A stretch of DNA of 64,000 nt from Pantoea rodasii. GTDB lineage: Bacteria; Pseudomonadota; Gammaproteobacteria; Enterobacterales; Enterobacteriaceae. Made by a program: the position numbers and the translations under genes. The DNA is taken from the NCBI RefSeq assembly GCF_002095465.1, contig NZ_MLFP01000009.1, positions 62,001-126,000 of the forward strand. The letters run 5' to 3'. Under the pieces are notes generated by a model, which saw only the letters and a list, made by a program, of their open reading frames with translations, had not been told where the DNA came from and did no database searches. Positions 46,101 through 53,588 of the stretch are shown one piece after another. Position 1 is the first letter of the stretch. Each line of letters starts with the position of its first letter.

Positions 46101-48570
46101 GCTGTGCGATATTGAGCATCAGCTTAGCTACCGCGAAATGCAGCACCAGGCTACGCTGCTGGCCGATCGACTGATTGAAGCGGGCGTGATGCCAGGCGAT
46201 ATCGTTGCCGTTGCCTTGCCGCGCTCAGTTCGTCTGAGCATTGCGCTCACCGCCATCTTGCAGGCGGGCGCGGCCTGGTTGCCGCTGGATATTGGCTATC
46301 CCGATGAGCGTCTGGCGTACATGGTCGATGATGCACGTCCGTGGGTAGTGATCACCGAGTCAACGCTGGAAAGCCGTTTTGCAAGCTTTGGCACCCTGAT
46401 GATGTTCGATCGCCTTGCCAGTGAGCAGGCGGTGGCGCGTCATACCTTGCCCAAACCCGATCCACAGCGTCCGGCTTATGTGCTATACACCTCAGGATCG
46501 ACCGGCAAGCCAAAAGGCGTGGTGGTCAATCAGCGCGCCATCGTTAACCGCTTACGCTGGATGCAGGCCAGCTATCCACTGCGCAGCGACGATGTGGTGT
46601 TGCAGAAAACGCCGTGCAGCTTTGATGTTTCGGTATGGGAGTTTTTCTGGCCATTGATGACCGGTGCACAGCTGATGATGGCGCCGCCGGATGCTCATCG
46701 CGATCCGCAGACGCTATGGCAGTTGATAGACGATTATCAGGTCACGACACTGCACTTCGTTCCGTCAATGCTGGCCGCCTTTGTCGGGCATATTAGTGCG
46801 CATACCGATCGCGCCTGTGCCACGCTGCGCCGTGTATTTTGCAGCGGTGAGGCGCTGGCCTGCGATCTGGCGCGCAGCTATCAGCAGGTGATCGCGGCAC
46901 CGCTGCATAACCTGTACGGCCCGACCGAAGCAGCTGTGGATGTCACCTGGCAACCCGCCAGCGGCAACGCGCTCGACGGGTTGAATGGCCCTGGCGTGCC
47001 GATTGGCCGCCCGGTGTGGAATACCCAACTGCATATCCTCGATAACCTGCTGCGCCCGGTGCCGGTTGGCGTGCCGGGCGATCTCTATCTCAGCGGCATC
47101 CAGCTGGCGGATGGCTATCTGCATCGCGCCGATCTTACCGCGCAACGCTTTATTGCCGCCCCGTTTGCCGATGGCGAACGCATGTATCGTACCGGTGACA
47201 TTGCCTGCTGGCGCGAGGATGGCGCCGTGGAGTATTTAGGCCGCAGCGACGATCAGCTGAAAATGCGCGGACAGCGTATTGAACCGGGTGAAATTGAGCA
47301 GGCGCTGGTGGCATTGCCGGGTGTGGCGCAGGCGGTCGTGGCCGCGCGCAACCTGACACAGCAGGCAACGGCGGGCGTCGATAACCGTCAGCTACTCGGC
47401 TGGCTGGTAGCACAACCGGGCGTGGTACTGGATATCGAGCAAATTAAACAGCAGTTGAGCACCCGCCTGCCAGCCCATATGCAACCGGTGAGCTATCTGC
47501 TGCTTGACGATTTGCCCCTCAGCGCCAACGGCAAACTGGATCGTAAAGCACTGCCGATGCCACAACGCAGCGCGCAGCCGGGCCGTATGCCGGAAACCCC
47601 TCATGAACGGGTGCTGGCAGAGCTGTTCCAGCAGTTGCTCGGTTGTGAACAGGTGTATGCCGACGATGATTTCTTTGCGCTGGGCGGTCATTCACTGCTG
47701 GCGATGCGACTGGCGGCAGAATTGCGCCGTCATGTGCCGCAGCCGGTAAGTGTCGGACAGATCATCGCCGCACGCAGTGTGGAGAAACTGGCGGCGCTGT
47801 TGTCAGGCGATGCCAGCGACAGCAGCGGCAACGGGGAACGGCTACCACTGCGTGCCGGTCAGGGCCCGACACTGTTCTGCATCCATCCGGCATCGGGTTT
47901 CGCCTGGCAGTACAGCGCACTGCTGCACTATCTCGACGGTGATTTCCCGATTATGGGGCTGCAATCGCCGCGTCCTGCGGGCGTCATCGCGACCTGTGCC
48001 AGTGTCGAAGCGATGTGCGATCGCCATCTGGCCGCGATTCGCGAGCAGCAGCCGCACGGGCCTTACTTCCTGCTGGGCTACTCGCTGGGCGGCACGCTGG
48101 CACAAGGCATTGCGGCACGTCTGCAGGCCAGTGGCGAAACCGTGGCTTTCCTTGGCCTGCTGGATACTTACCCAGCTGAAGGTCAGGACTGGCGCACGCC
48201 AGATGCTGAGGAAGCGGAACAGGAAGTGGCACGCGAACAGGCCGAGTTTATGGCCGCCACCGAAGATGAGCGCGATCCGCTATTGCGAGCAGAGAAAGCC
48301 GCGATGTTTAGCACCATCGTCGCCAATTACAAGGACGCCGTTGCCCGGCTGGCAGAAGCGCGCACGCCGCGCTATGCCGGTAAAGCCACGCTGTTTATGG
48401 CAGAGAAAACCCTGCCTGCTGGCATGGATGTGCCCGCCACCTGGAAACCGTTTGTCTCAGATCTGGAAATCTGGCCGCTGGATTGCGAACACGCTGACAT
48501 TTTGTCTGCGACTTCGCTGAAAGCGCTGGGTCCGCTGATCAACCGGTTGCTGTCTGAGACTCGATCTTAA
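40186..48570 (+). CDS. Dimodular siderophore NRPS, C-A-T-E-C-A-T-TE (CbsF/VabF type)
   Basis: The 2794-residue protein reads: C1 (HHLLVDG from H143), A1 (YTSGSTGRPKG ~609; NGKIDRQALP ~952), T1 (GGDSI, S1009), E (HHLVVDGVSWR from H1184; TVGWLTAEFPV; VLFNYLGR), C2 (HHLVVDGWS from H1652), A2 (YTSGSTGKPKG ~2101), T2 (GGHSL, S2503) and TE (GYSLGG, S2633; His ~2768). A2 gives the serine code DVWHFSLVDK, the same as EntF. A1 gives roughly DSWDMGYIDK, with acidic pocket residues fitting a basic amino acid. With DHB supplied by an EntB/EntE-like system, the product would be DHB-D-cationic-L-Ser, perhaps oligomerised by the TE. The start is TTG. No frameshift occurs in 8.4 kb. Confidence 0.93.
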   Translation: MASLITHSPAYPLVAAQPGIWIADAIAQQRNQFTVAHYSVLHGDINRAALDSAIRQTMAEADTVQARFGLDDNGEPAQWFGTQALVLPEWHDFSQRADASGQAHKLMQADLRAELAADGDKPLYRHVLMRVSDGSWWWYQRYHHLLVDGFSFEALAQRVAAIYADLCRGEQPSPSPFTPFSEVIEEYQQWHASPAFTRSASHWQTYAAELPETLSLSCESVPDADDRPISCHVALPELAALRQHAAFHDCSEGDIVSALLLAYLARMSDSPRLSIGFPFMRRMGSAALTALGPVVNVLPLIFDISQQTDLVTLVQQVQAEIRKARRHQRYEAEQLRRDLGLVGSSQQLYGPVINVKVYHDDLQFDGIPAATHTLAMGPVDDIEFEVGFRDGALQLTLVANPARHDAHMLQRHADRIRHLLAQFTAQPEATLDTLAIIAPDEQADLQRWSTGPEFTPPAGATTIVDMLLQRTAQSADLTAVVCGTQSLTYRQLADRAMQLAHMLIARGLRADDVVAIGIPRSVDSLVAIFGVLASGAAYMPLDLDYPRERLALMCDDAQPALLLTHSTTLAQMPTLSALCIDQLESELAAQPASVPNASLCGDDLAYMIYTSGSTGRPKGVMSTHQGLLNLFLSHREHLFGPAIDRFHASSPRRMRAGHTASFSFDSSWEPLFCMLMGCELNIFDEELRRDAWGLIQQMNAVPVDLLDITPSFFSQMIDSGLLEAENHRPAFVMIGGEAATPTLWKLMQQQQQMEIHNYYGPSEYTIDTLGASVLASPQPVIGRPVGNSQVYLLDSQLRPLPIGCTGELYISGTGIARGYLRRPDLTAARFVANPFRDGEVMYRSGDVMRWRQDGQLAFIGRVDHQIKVRGFRVELGEIENALVALPEVSTAVVIAEVMGATHRLIGYCSVQDDALRADPQISARLLAQLGTQLPDYMLPAVLMVLDDLPLNVNGKIDRQALPKPQQAQQMQSRAARTPQETLICQAMASLLGLESVGAEDDFFSLGGDSISAMGLSTAARRAGYLLRPRDIFAERTAARMAQDLAPLAQHSPQSRVSQQGAIGGLPILHGFHAQAGINARFAHGVLLSVPPELQLSHLEQLVEQLANAHPALDAFTRDTQLVVGEALPARPARCRVIEVQERDQAAELAFRDDAARLDPAAGSLLQATLLQQQGASCGLVLTLHHLVVDGVSWRVLLDELQQAGDALLSGAPITLPAEETSLHDWSATLLANLASRASEMPFWQRMLEQPLPALGERALTGSERALHQRTVLDAATSSALLNILPQQFRATSEELLLTLLSLALRSMNGSLLQRVTLESHGRAELHDHQDLARTVGWLTAEFPVLVTLPDTVGLNDSVRAVKSALRAVPDRGIGYGQLRWLDAHRSITLAKLAADHAPQVLFNYLGRFTQSNGHWSPQRTAQQFRDTFAVIQDDAMPLQHALELNVFVDDQQLALNWSWAEGVLHADQIQQLHQAMVLGAQQLCQFAEQQPQQAANTRVAAEINLEGVDDAVLQQLRARHGAFSHVLPLLPLQKGLLFHAQTSGARGSYNSLTRLTLSGDVSAASVQQALNHVLQRHPQLAARFDSELSLQPLQLLPEGDLHWPLQVLAVEDMEAAEQQALSQDLFQQTVMLQATLIPHRDEAYWTLLLNAHHLVVDGWSTPVILNDLLGALRQQPLTAQRTHYADIVRQLSQRDVHQARQQWQECLREVRPTLLYPNAADSTVEEKRITLDAALERELYALCRARGLTLNTVMQGLWGMMLSIASGQQDVVFGAPVSGRFGQIEGIDQHVGLFSNTLPVRVRFDTQRPLLEQLAEHQNQQIQLIEQDCLGLAEIQQLAGAGTLFDTLLVVENYPDNQTLLDANAQVRCEAIHNRGYTHYPLTLLVLPGEQLTLLMEYRACVTDADRLAERLLLLLQQLVTTPDLPLTQWRLQTLAEQSLLEWVNNTGVQLENETLQQAIAQQAARTPDALALCDIEHQLSYREMQHQATLLADRLIEAGVMPGDIVAVALPRSVRLSIALTAILQAGAAWLPLDIGYPDERLAYMVDDARPWVVITESTLESRFASFGTLMMFDRLASEQAVARHTLPKPDPQRPAYVLYTSGSTGKPKGVVVNQRAIVNRLRWMQASYPLRSDDVVLQKTPCSFDVSVWEFFWPLMTGAQLMMAPPDAHRDPQTLWQLIDDYQVTTLHFVPSMLAAFVGHISAHTDRACATLRRVFCSGEALACDLARSYQQVIAAPLHNLYGPTEAAVDVTWQPASGNALDGLNGPGVPIGRPVWNTQLHILDNLLRPVPVGVPGDLYLSGIQLADGYLHRADLTAQRFIAAPFADGERMYRTGDIACWREDGAVEYLGRSDDQLKMRGQRIEPGEIEQALVALPGVAQAVVAARNLTQQATAGVDNRQLLGWLVAQPGVVLDIEQIKQQLSTRLPAHMQPVSYLLLDDLPLSANGKLDRKALPMPQRSAQPGRMPETPHERVLAELFQQLLGCEQVYADDDFFALGGHSLLAMRLAAELRRHVPQPVSVGQIIAARSVEKLAALLSGDASDSSGNGERLPLRAGQGPTLFCIHPASGFAWQYSALLHYLDGDFPIMGLQSPRPAGVIATCASVEAMCDRHLAAIREQQPHGPYFLLGYSLGGTLAQGIAARLQASGETVAFLGLLDTYPAEGQDWRTPDAEEAEQEVAREQAEFMAATEDERDPLLRAEKAAMFSTIVANYKDAVARLAEARTPRYAGKATLFMAEKTLPAGMDVPATWKPFVSDLEIWPLDCEHADILSATSLKALGPLINRLLSETRS

Positions 48571-48593
48571 CCCGGCCTTTGGCCACTTAATGT

Positions 48594-48625
48594 GGGCGCA
48601 CTGATGTGCGCCCCTGCTCGTTTTT
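48594..48625 (+). terminator. Hairpin between NRPS and exporter genes
   Basis: GGGCGCAC-TGAT-GTGCGCCC is a perfect 8 bp stem, followed after eight bases by TTTTT. It could terminate or attenuate transcription from the NRPS into the exporter gene, which starts 15 bp later. Confidence 0.6.
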
Positions 48626-48639
48626 AACAATGGATATTT

Positions 48640-49897
48640 ATGGCTAAGCCTTCAATTTTTCTTGATTTCAGCCTGCTGAAAAACAATGCCGCCTTTCGCG
48701 CTATCTTCTGCGCGCGCATGCTATCCGTATTTGCGCTGGGCATGCTGGCAGTGGGCGTGCCGATCCAGATTCAGGCTATGACCGGCTCGACCTTACAGGT
48801 CGGCGTGGCCGTGATGCTGGATGGTATCGGCATGTTTATCGGCCTGCTGCTCGGCGGGGTGCTGGCAGATCGCTACGATCGCCGCAAACTGATCCTGTTT
48901 GCGCGCGGCACCTGTGGTATCGGGTTTGTGCTGCTGAGCCTGAACGCATTCAGCCCAGCCCCCTCATTGTGGGCGCTCTATTTCCTCGCCTTCTGGGACG
49001 GATTTTTTGGTGCGCTGGGTATGACGGCACTGATGGCGGTGATTCCGTTAATTGTGGGACGCGAGCATCTGGCGGAAGCCGGCGCGCTGAGCATGTTAAC
49101 CGTGCGACTGGGTGCGATCCTGTCACCCGCGCTGGGCGGTATGATCATCGTGGCGGCCGGTGTTGGCTGGGCCTTTGCCGTGGCCGCCATCGGTACGCTG
49201 GCAACGCTGATCCCCCTGGTGCGGCTGCCCGCGATGAAACCGGAACAGCAGGAGCCTGAACACCCACTGCGCGCGCTAGCCAGCGGCATTCAATTTGTCT
49301 GTCGGCACAACGTGGTGGGTGCCGCGGTGCTGGTCGGCTTGCTGCTGAGTATGGTGGGCGCGGTGCGCATCCTGTTCCCGGCGCTGGCACAAGCCTGGCA
49401 GGTTGATGCCTCGGCGCTCGGACTGATGTATTCCGCCGTACCGCTGGGTGCGATGATCGGGGCATTCACCAGCGGATGGGTGCGTCAGCTGTCACGGCCT
49501 GGTCTGGTGTTGTTGATTAGCGCACTGGCCGCCTTTGGCTGTATCGCTTCTTTAGGGCTGTATAGCCAACTGATTCCGGCGTTGCTGGCATTGGTGGCTT
49601 ATGGCTACAGCAATGCCATCGCTTCTCTGCTGCAGTTCATTCTGATTCAGCACCATACGCCGGACGCTTTGCTGGGCCGAGTCAACAGTTTGGGAACTGC
49701 GCAGGACGTGACTGGCGATTCGCTGGGTGCGCTGGGGCTGGGTGCATTAGCACGCATGCTGACGGCGCTCAACAGTGTGCTGTGGTTTGGGGGGCGTGGC
49801 CGCGGGTTTAGTGCTGCTGGTCGCGCTGGCCGCACGCGGTTTGCGCACGGCACAGCTACATCATGAACCACCGGCCACTGAGCAAGCCGCTGCTTAG
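48640..49897 (+). CDS. entS: MFS siderophore exporter, EntS-like (frameshifted near end)
   Basis: The protein has about 12 membrane segments and the EntS start (FLDFSLLKNNAAFRAIFCAR, ADRYDRRKLILFARGTCG). It would export the finished catechol siderophore across the inner membrane. The G6 at 49789-49794 appears to carry one extra base. With G5 the frame continues as WFGGVAAGLVLLVALAARGL and stops at 49897, giving 418 residues, close to E. coli EntS. As sequenced, the tail diverges after WFGGRG. Confidence 0.88.
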
Positions 49898-49987
49898 TGC
49901 ACGAATTGCCGTTCGATACTGCCGAGTATATTGCTGCCGATTAGTGCACGAACTGCCGTTCAATACTGCTGAGCATATTGCTGGCGC
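49894..49987. repeat. Tandem 47 bp imperfect duplication at the entS/fepB junction
   Basis: Bases 49894-49940 and 49941-49987 are the same 47 bp unit with six mismatches. The right copy encodes the last ~15 codons and stop of the FepB-like gene (SNMLSSIERQFVH). The left copy encodes a diverged version (SNILGSIERQFVH) and carries the exporter stop codon. Confidence 0.85.
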
Positions 49988-50911
49988 TATAGTAATCGAG
50001 GCGGAAAGTATCGTTACCCATGGCAAAAATGTCCTGATGCTGCACAGCGGGTAAATGTGCGAGGAAGGGATTCTTCGCCACCTGCGGCACCGTTTTATCA
50101 TCGGCGGCGAACAGTAACAGCGTATTGCCGGTGACGCCATCGGCCATCGTCTCGCCGTTGAGTTGGATGATGTCGTTGCGTTTGCCCATGCTGGTACTGC
50201 CCTGCAGGCTGGCAGGCGGCATCGCCAGCGTAAAGCCCAACGCTTTCAGTAACTCTCCCTGCGCCGAAGCTGGTGTCCACACATTCATGCCGCGCCCATC
50301 TTCGTAATAGACAATCGCCGAGGTGGGCTGCGGCGGCAGTGTAATCCTGCTGCGCAGTGTCTCGACGCGTTGGTCAAACTGCGCGATCGCCTGCTTTGCC
50401 TCCGTTTCGTGCCCAGTAATATTCCCCAGTTGCAAGGCCAGCGCCTGCCAGCTCTTATCGCCGTAATCAACTACCAGCACGGGCGCGATAGTTTTCAGCT
50501 GATCGTAGAGTTTCAGCGCGGAATCGCCTCCGGTGGCGGCGATGACAATCAGATCTGGCGATTCGGCCGCGATGGCTTCGGCGTTGGGCTGACTTACATA
50601 CAGCGGCTTAACGTGACGGGCTTTGGCGATCTCCCCCCACTGGGTAAAGAAGCCTGGGCATCGGACACGCTGCTGTTGCGACTGGTGGCGCCAGAACCAA
50701 TCAGCGGCGCGTTAATCGCTAATAAGGTGCCGCTCAACGTCACGCTGGTGGAGACAATGCGCTGCGGTGGCTGCTGTAAGGTGAACGGCCCTTGCGGAGT
50801 GGATATCGTGCGTGGCCAGCTGGCAGAGGTTTCAGCGGCGGTCGCCAGGTTGAACGCGGAAATGAAGCAAAAGAGTAAAGCCAGAACGGGCAAACGCATC
50901 AGGTTATCCAT
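49941..50911 (-). CDS. fepB: Ferric-siderophore periplasmic binding protein, FepB-like (frameshifted)
   Basis: A signal peptide (MRLPVLALLFCFISAF...ATA) precedes a FepB/TroA-like fold (PQRIVSTSVTLSGTLLAINA, SAIVYYEDGRGMNVWTPAS, GVTGNTLLLFAADDKTV). CC at 50653-50654 seems one base short. With CCC the join reads SVSDAQGFFTQWGEIAKA and the gene is about 323 residues, as for FepB. It binds the ferric siderophore in the periplasm. No FepCDG-type permease is adjacent. ATG 50911 or 50899 are plausible starts. Confidence 0.86.
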
Positions 50912-50923
50912 CACTTGATAATT

Positions 50924-50942
50924 GAGAATGGATATCATTATC
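50924..50942. promoter_or_regulatory. Fur box upstream of fepB
   Basis: GAGAATGGATATCATTATC matches the 19 bp Fur consensus at 15 of 19 positions and ends 13 bp before the fepB start. Iron repression is expected. Confidence 0.85.
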
Positions 50943-51006
50943 AAAATAAGGATGGGGTGCAAGTGGATTTGCTGGCGAGGGGCTGATGACGGGTGGCGAT
51001 GAATGA

Positions 51007-51061
51007 TTGGTGGTTGGTGGTTGGTGGTTGGTGGTTGGTGGTTGGTGGTTGGTGGTTGGTG
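51007..51061. repeat. Heptanucleotide tandem repeat (TTGGTGG)n
   Basis: Nearly eight consecutive copies of TTGGTGG occupy the spacer between fepB and the thiY-like gene. A seven-base unit is prone to slippage and gives a length-variable tract. Confidence 0.92.
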
Positions 51062-51122
51062 AAATTTGATGCTGAAGTGCGGATGAAGATTGAGTAGTCA
51101 TGCCGAATGGGCTAGTGGTTGT

Positions 51123-51149
51123 GTTCTGCGTTCTGCGTCTGCGTTCTGC
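51123..51149. repeat. Second short tandem repeat (GTTCTGC)
   Basis: Three perfect and one shortened copy of GTTCTGC lie 60 bp from the TTGGTGG tract. Together they make this 250 bp spacer unusually repetitive; no gene is seen in it. Confidence 0.8.
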
Positions 51150-51212
51150 AGGTTAGCGCATAAAGGATGAAAGTGTGTTGCGGGCCAGCTCGTTAACCAG
51201 CCCGCATACAGA

Positions 51213-52148
51213 TTACTGCTCCAGCGAGTAGCGCGTCATCGGCGCCACATCCTTGATCAGCCCGTTGGCTTTCATGTATTCACCAAACGCCTGATAGCGT
51301 GCTTTATCAAAGGTTGCGCTGTGCCCATCAAACAGCGGCAGCGTCGCTTGCCATGCCTGATGATTAAGTTTGGTGTTCAGCTCGGGATATTGCTTGATAA
51401 ACGCTTTCCAGGCTTCTTCCGGATGCGCACGTAACCACACTACGCCAGCATCCAGACCACGTAGAAATGCTGGAATACGTTTGTCCTGTGCGGCCGACTT
51501 ATTGTTCGCCAGAATGATCAGCTCATCATAAGCCGGTACGCCATAGTCTTCGGGTTTAAACACCACTGGTTTCGCGCCCCTATCCTGCAAATCGATCAGT
51601 TCGTAGTTGCGGAAAATAGTCATCGCGCCATCAATTTTATGCGTCAGCAGCGCTGAAGTGGAATCCATATTCAGGCTGATCAATTTCACCGAATTGATAT
51701 CCACGCCCTGCGATTTCAGCATATTGCGGATTGCCACATCTTCCGATCCCGGCACCGCGTAACCCAGCGTTTTACCCGCTAAATCCTTGAGCGAATGGAT
51801 ATCGCTGGACACGGTGGTCAGCGTATTCAGTGGCTGACCAATCAGCGTGCCAACGCGGATCACCGGAACGTCCTTCTCCACCAGCGTGTAAAGCTGCGGC
51901 TGATAGCTGATCGCCAGATCGGCCTTGCCCGCCGCCAGCAGCAGCGGCACCGACGCCGAATCGGCCGGGGCGATCATCTCGACATCCAGCCCTTCCTTCT
52001 TGAAAGCGCCGCTGTACTGCGCGGCAAAAACGGCCGCATGATTGGGGTTCACAAACCAGTCGAGCAGCAGGCGAACCTTCTGTTCGGCGTGTACGCTGGT
52101 GGTTGCCAGCAGCAGCAAAGCGGTAATCGCGGTACGTAGGGTGTTCAA
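51213..52148 (-). CDS. thiY: Thiamine-precursor (HMP-type) ABC transporter binding protein
   Basis: A signal peptide ending VHA precedes an NMT1/THI5-like domain (LLLDWFVNPNHAAVFAAQ, GLDVEMIAPADSASVPLLLA, ADLAISYQPQLYTLVE). This is the ThiY group, which binds formyl-aminopyrimidine or related HMP precursors. It is the last gene of the thiamine operon, with the permease stop/start overlap just upstream. The exact ligand is inferred from context. Confidence 0.83.
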   Translation of the reverse strand: MNTLRTAITALLLLATTSVHAEQKVRLLLDWFVNPNHAAVFAAQYSGAFKKEGLDVEMIAPADSASVPLLLAAGKADLAISYQPQLYTLVEKDVPVIRVGTLIGQPLNTLTTVSSDIHSLKDLAGKTLGYAVPGSEDVAIRNMLKSQGVDINSVKLISLNMDSTSALLTHKIDGAMTIFRNYELIDLQDRGAKPVVFKPEDYGVPAYDELIILANNKSAAQDKRIPAFLRGLDAGVVWLRAHPEEAWKAFIKQYPELNTKLNHQAWQATLPLFDGHSATFDKARYQAFGEYMKANGLIKDVAPMTRYSLEQ

Positions 52149-52891
52149 GGGACGTCCTTATGTTGAGTGCCAGAGGAATTTTTACGCAGCAACGCGACGC
52201 CGCCGGAGAGCAGCAGCGCCAGCATCAATAACAGCAATAAAGCAGCAAAGCTGGTGGCAGTTTCCAGCCGGGCGTTGGATTGCATCATCAGATAGCCCAG
52301 CCCTTCGCTGGCGCCCACCCATTCGCCAATCACCACCCCGATTGGAGCCAGCACCACCGCCATCTGCAAGCCGGAAAAGAATTGCGGCAGCGCTGCGGGC
52401 CAGCGCACGTGCCAGAAGACCCGCGCGCGCGAAGGGTTCAGCGTGCCCGCCAGTTCCAGCCAGCCGGAAGGCGTGCGGCACAGGCCATCGAACAGCGACA
52501 GGCACAGCGGGAAAAAGACAATCAACGCTGCGACCACCACTTTGGAAGCGATGCCAAAACCCAGCCACAGCACCAGCAGCGGCGCTAGCGCAAACACTGG
52601 AATCGCCTGGCTGGCGGTCACCAGCGGAAACAGCACGCGGCGCAGAGTCTGGCTGCCCGCCATCAGTACCGCCAGCAGCACGCCCGTCCCGACGCCCAAC
52701 AGCAGTGCCAGCACAATCTCTGCCAGCGTATACAATGCGTGATGCGCCAGCAGCTGGCGATGCAGCCACAGCGCTTCCAGCACCGCCAGCGGCGAAGGCA
52801 ATAAAAAGTCCGGCACGCCGTGGTGCCGCGCCAGCAGCCAACCGCACAGCAGCACCGCGATCAGATAGATCGCGCTAAACAGTTTTTTCAT
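52145..52891 (-). CDS. thiX: Thiamine-precursor ABC transporter permease
   Basis: This 248-residue permease has about six membrane segments and a BPD_transp_1 EAA-like loop (ELAGTLNPSRARVFWHVRWP). It is of the SsuC/TauC/ThiX type. It overlaps the binding-protein start by 4 bp and the ATPase end by 17 bp. The three genes therefore form one import system inside the thi operon. Confidence 0.85.
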   Translation of the reverse strand: MKKLFSAIYLIAVLLCGWLLARHHGVPDFLLPSPLAVLEALWLHRQLLAHHALYTLAEIVLALLLGVGTGVLLAVLMAGSQTLRRVLFPLVTASQAIPVFALAPLLVLWLGFGIASKVVVAALIVFFPLCLSLFDGLCRTPSGWLELAGTLNPSRARVFWHVRWPAALPQFFSGLQMAVVLAPIGVVIGEWVGASEGLGYLMMQSNARLETATSFAALLLLLMLALLLSGGVALLRKNSSGTQHKDVP

Positions 52892-53588
52892 CTTGATTCA
52901 GTCGTGAGAAGAGTTCGCCCTGCGCCTGTAGCAGGCCAGGATCGTCAAGGGATCGAGGGACGTCACCGGCAGGTGCTGGCCAGGTTTCAACCGATAACGG
53001 CTGACCGTGCAACAACACGATGTCATCGGCCATACGGCAGGCTTCCAGCGGATCGTGGGTGACCAGCAACACCGTTTTGCCCTTGAGAAGCGTGGCGGTC
53101 AGGGTTTGCAGGCTGAGTTTGGTCATCACATCCAGCGTGGCAAACGGCTCATCCATCAGCACCACTTCGCGTTGGGCATACAGCGTGCGTGCTAGTGCCA
53201 CACGCTGACGCATCCCGCCCGAAAGCTTATCCGGCGAGGCGTGCGCAACTTCACTCAGCTTTACCTGCTCCAGTAGCGACATTGCGCGCGCGCGGTCCGG
53301 TTTTTCACCGTTGAGCCGCGCCGCAAGCATCACGTTTTCCAGCACCGTCAGCCAGGGATACAACAGATCCTGTTGCCCCATCCACGCCACCTTGCCCGGC
53401 AAACCGCTGATATCGCCCTGTTGCGGCCGCAGCAAACCCGCCACCAGCCGCAGCAAGGTGCTTTTCCCGATACCGCTGCGCCCTAGCAGCACGGTGGTTT
53501 TACCGCCGCGCAGTTGCAGATTGAGTTGCTGGCACAGCGCCTGTTCGCCCCAGCGAAAAGTGATGTCATTGAAACAGATCGGATTCAT
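52875..53588 (-). CDS. thiZ: Thiamine-precursor ABC transporter ATP-binding protein
   Basis: The ~237-residue ATPase has Walker A (LLGRSGIGKSTLLRL), the signature LSGGMRQRVALARTLYA, Walker B (VVLMDEPFATLD) and H-loop (LLVTHDPLEACRM). Start 53588 gives MNPICFNDITF and overlaps the ThiF-like stop by 4 bp, indicating translational coupling. It powers import by the adjacent ThiX/ThiY-like proteins. Confidence 0.87.
   Translation of the reverse strand: MNPICFNDITFRWGEQALCQQLNLQLRGGKTTVLLGRSGIGKSTLLRLVAGLLRPQQGDISGLPGKVAWMGQQDLLYPWLTVLENVMLAARLNGEKPDRARAMSLLEQVKLSEVAHASPDKLSGGMRQRVALARTLYAQREVVLMDEPFATLDVMTKLSLQTLTATLLKGKTVLLVTHDPLEACRMADDIVLLHGQPLSVETWPAPAGDVPRSLDDPGLLQAQGELFSRLNQDEKTV

Noticed and set aside
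49894..49987. Target-site duplication of a mobile element
   Set aside because: The two 47 bp copies are directly adjacent with nothing between them, and no transposase is near.
36102..50942. Enterobactin biosynthesis and transport cluster
   Set aside because: The genes look Ent/Fep-like, but the NRPS has two modules and an epimerization domain, which enterobactin does not need.
50904..51101. Minus-strand ORF with repeating PTTNHQP
   Set aside because: Its repeat simply reflects translation of the TTGGTGG heptamer tract; it overlaps the fepB promoter and has no family similarity.
52182..52847. Long minus-strand Ala/Gly-rich ORF over the thiX permease
   Set aside because: It is the alternate frame of the GC-rich permease gene; the permease frame has membrane segments and operon overlaps.
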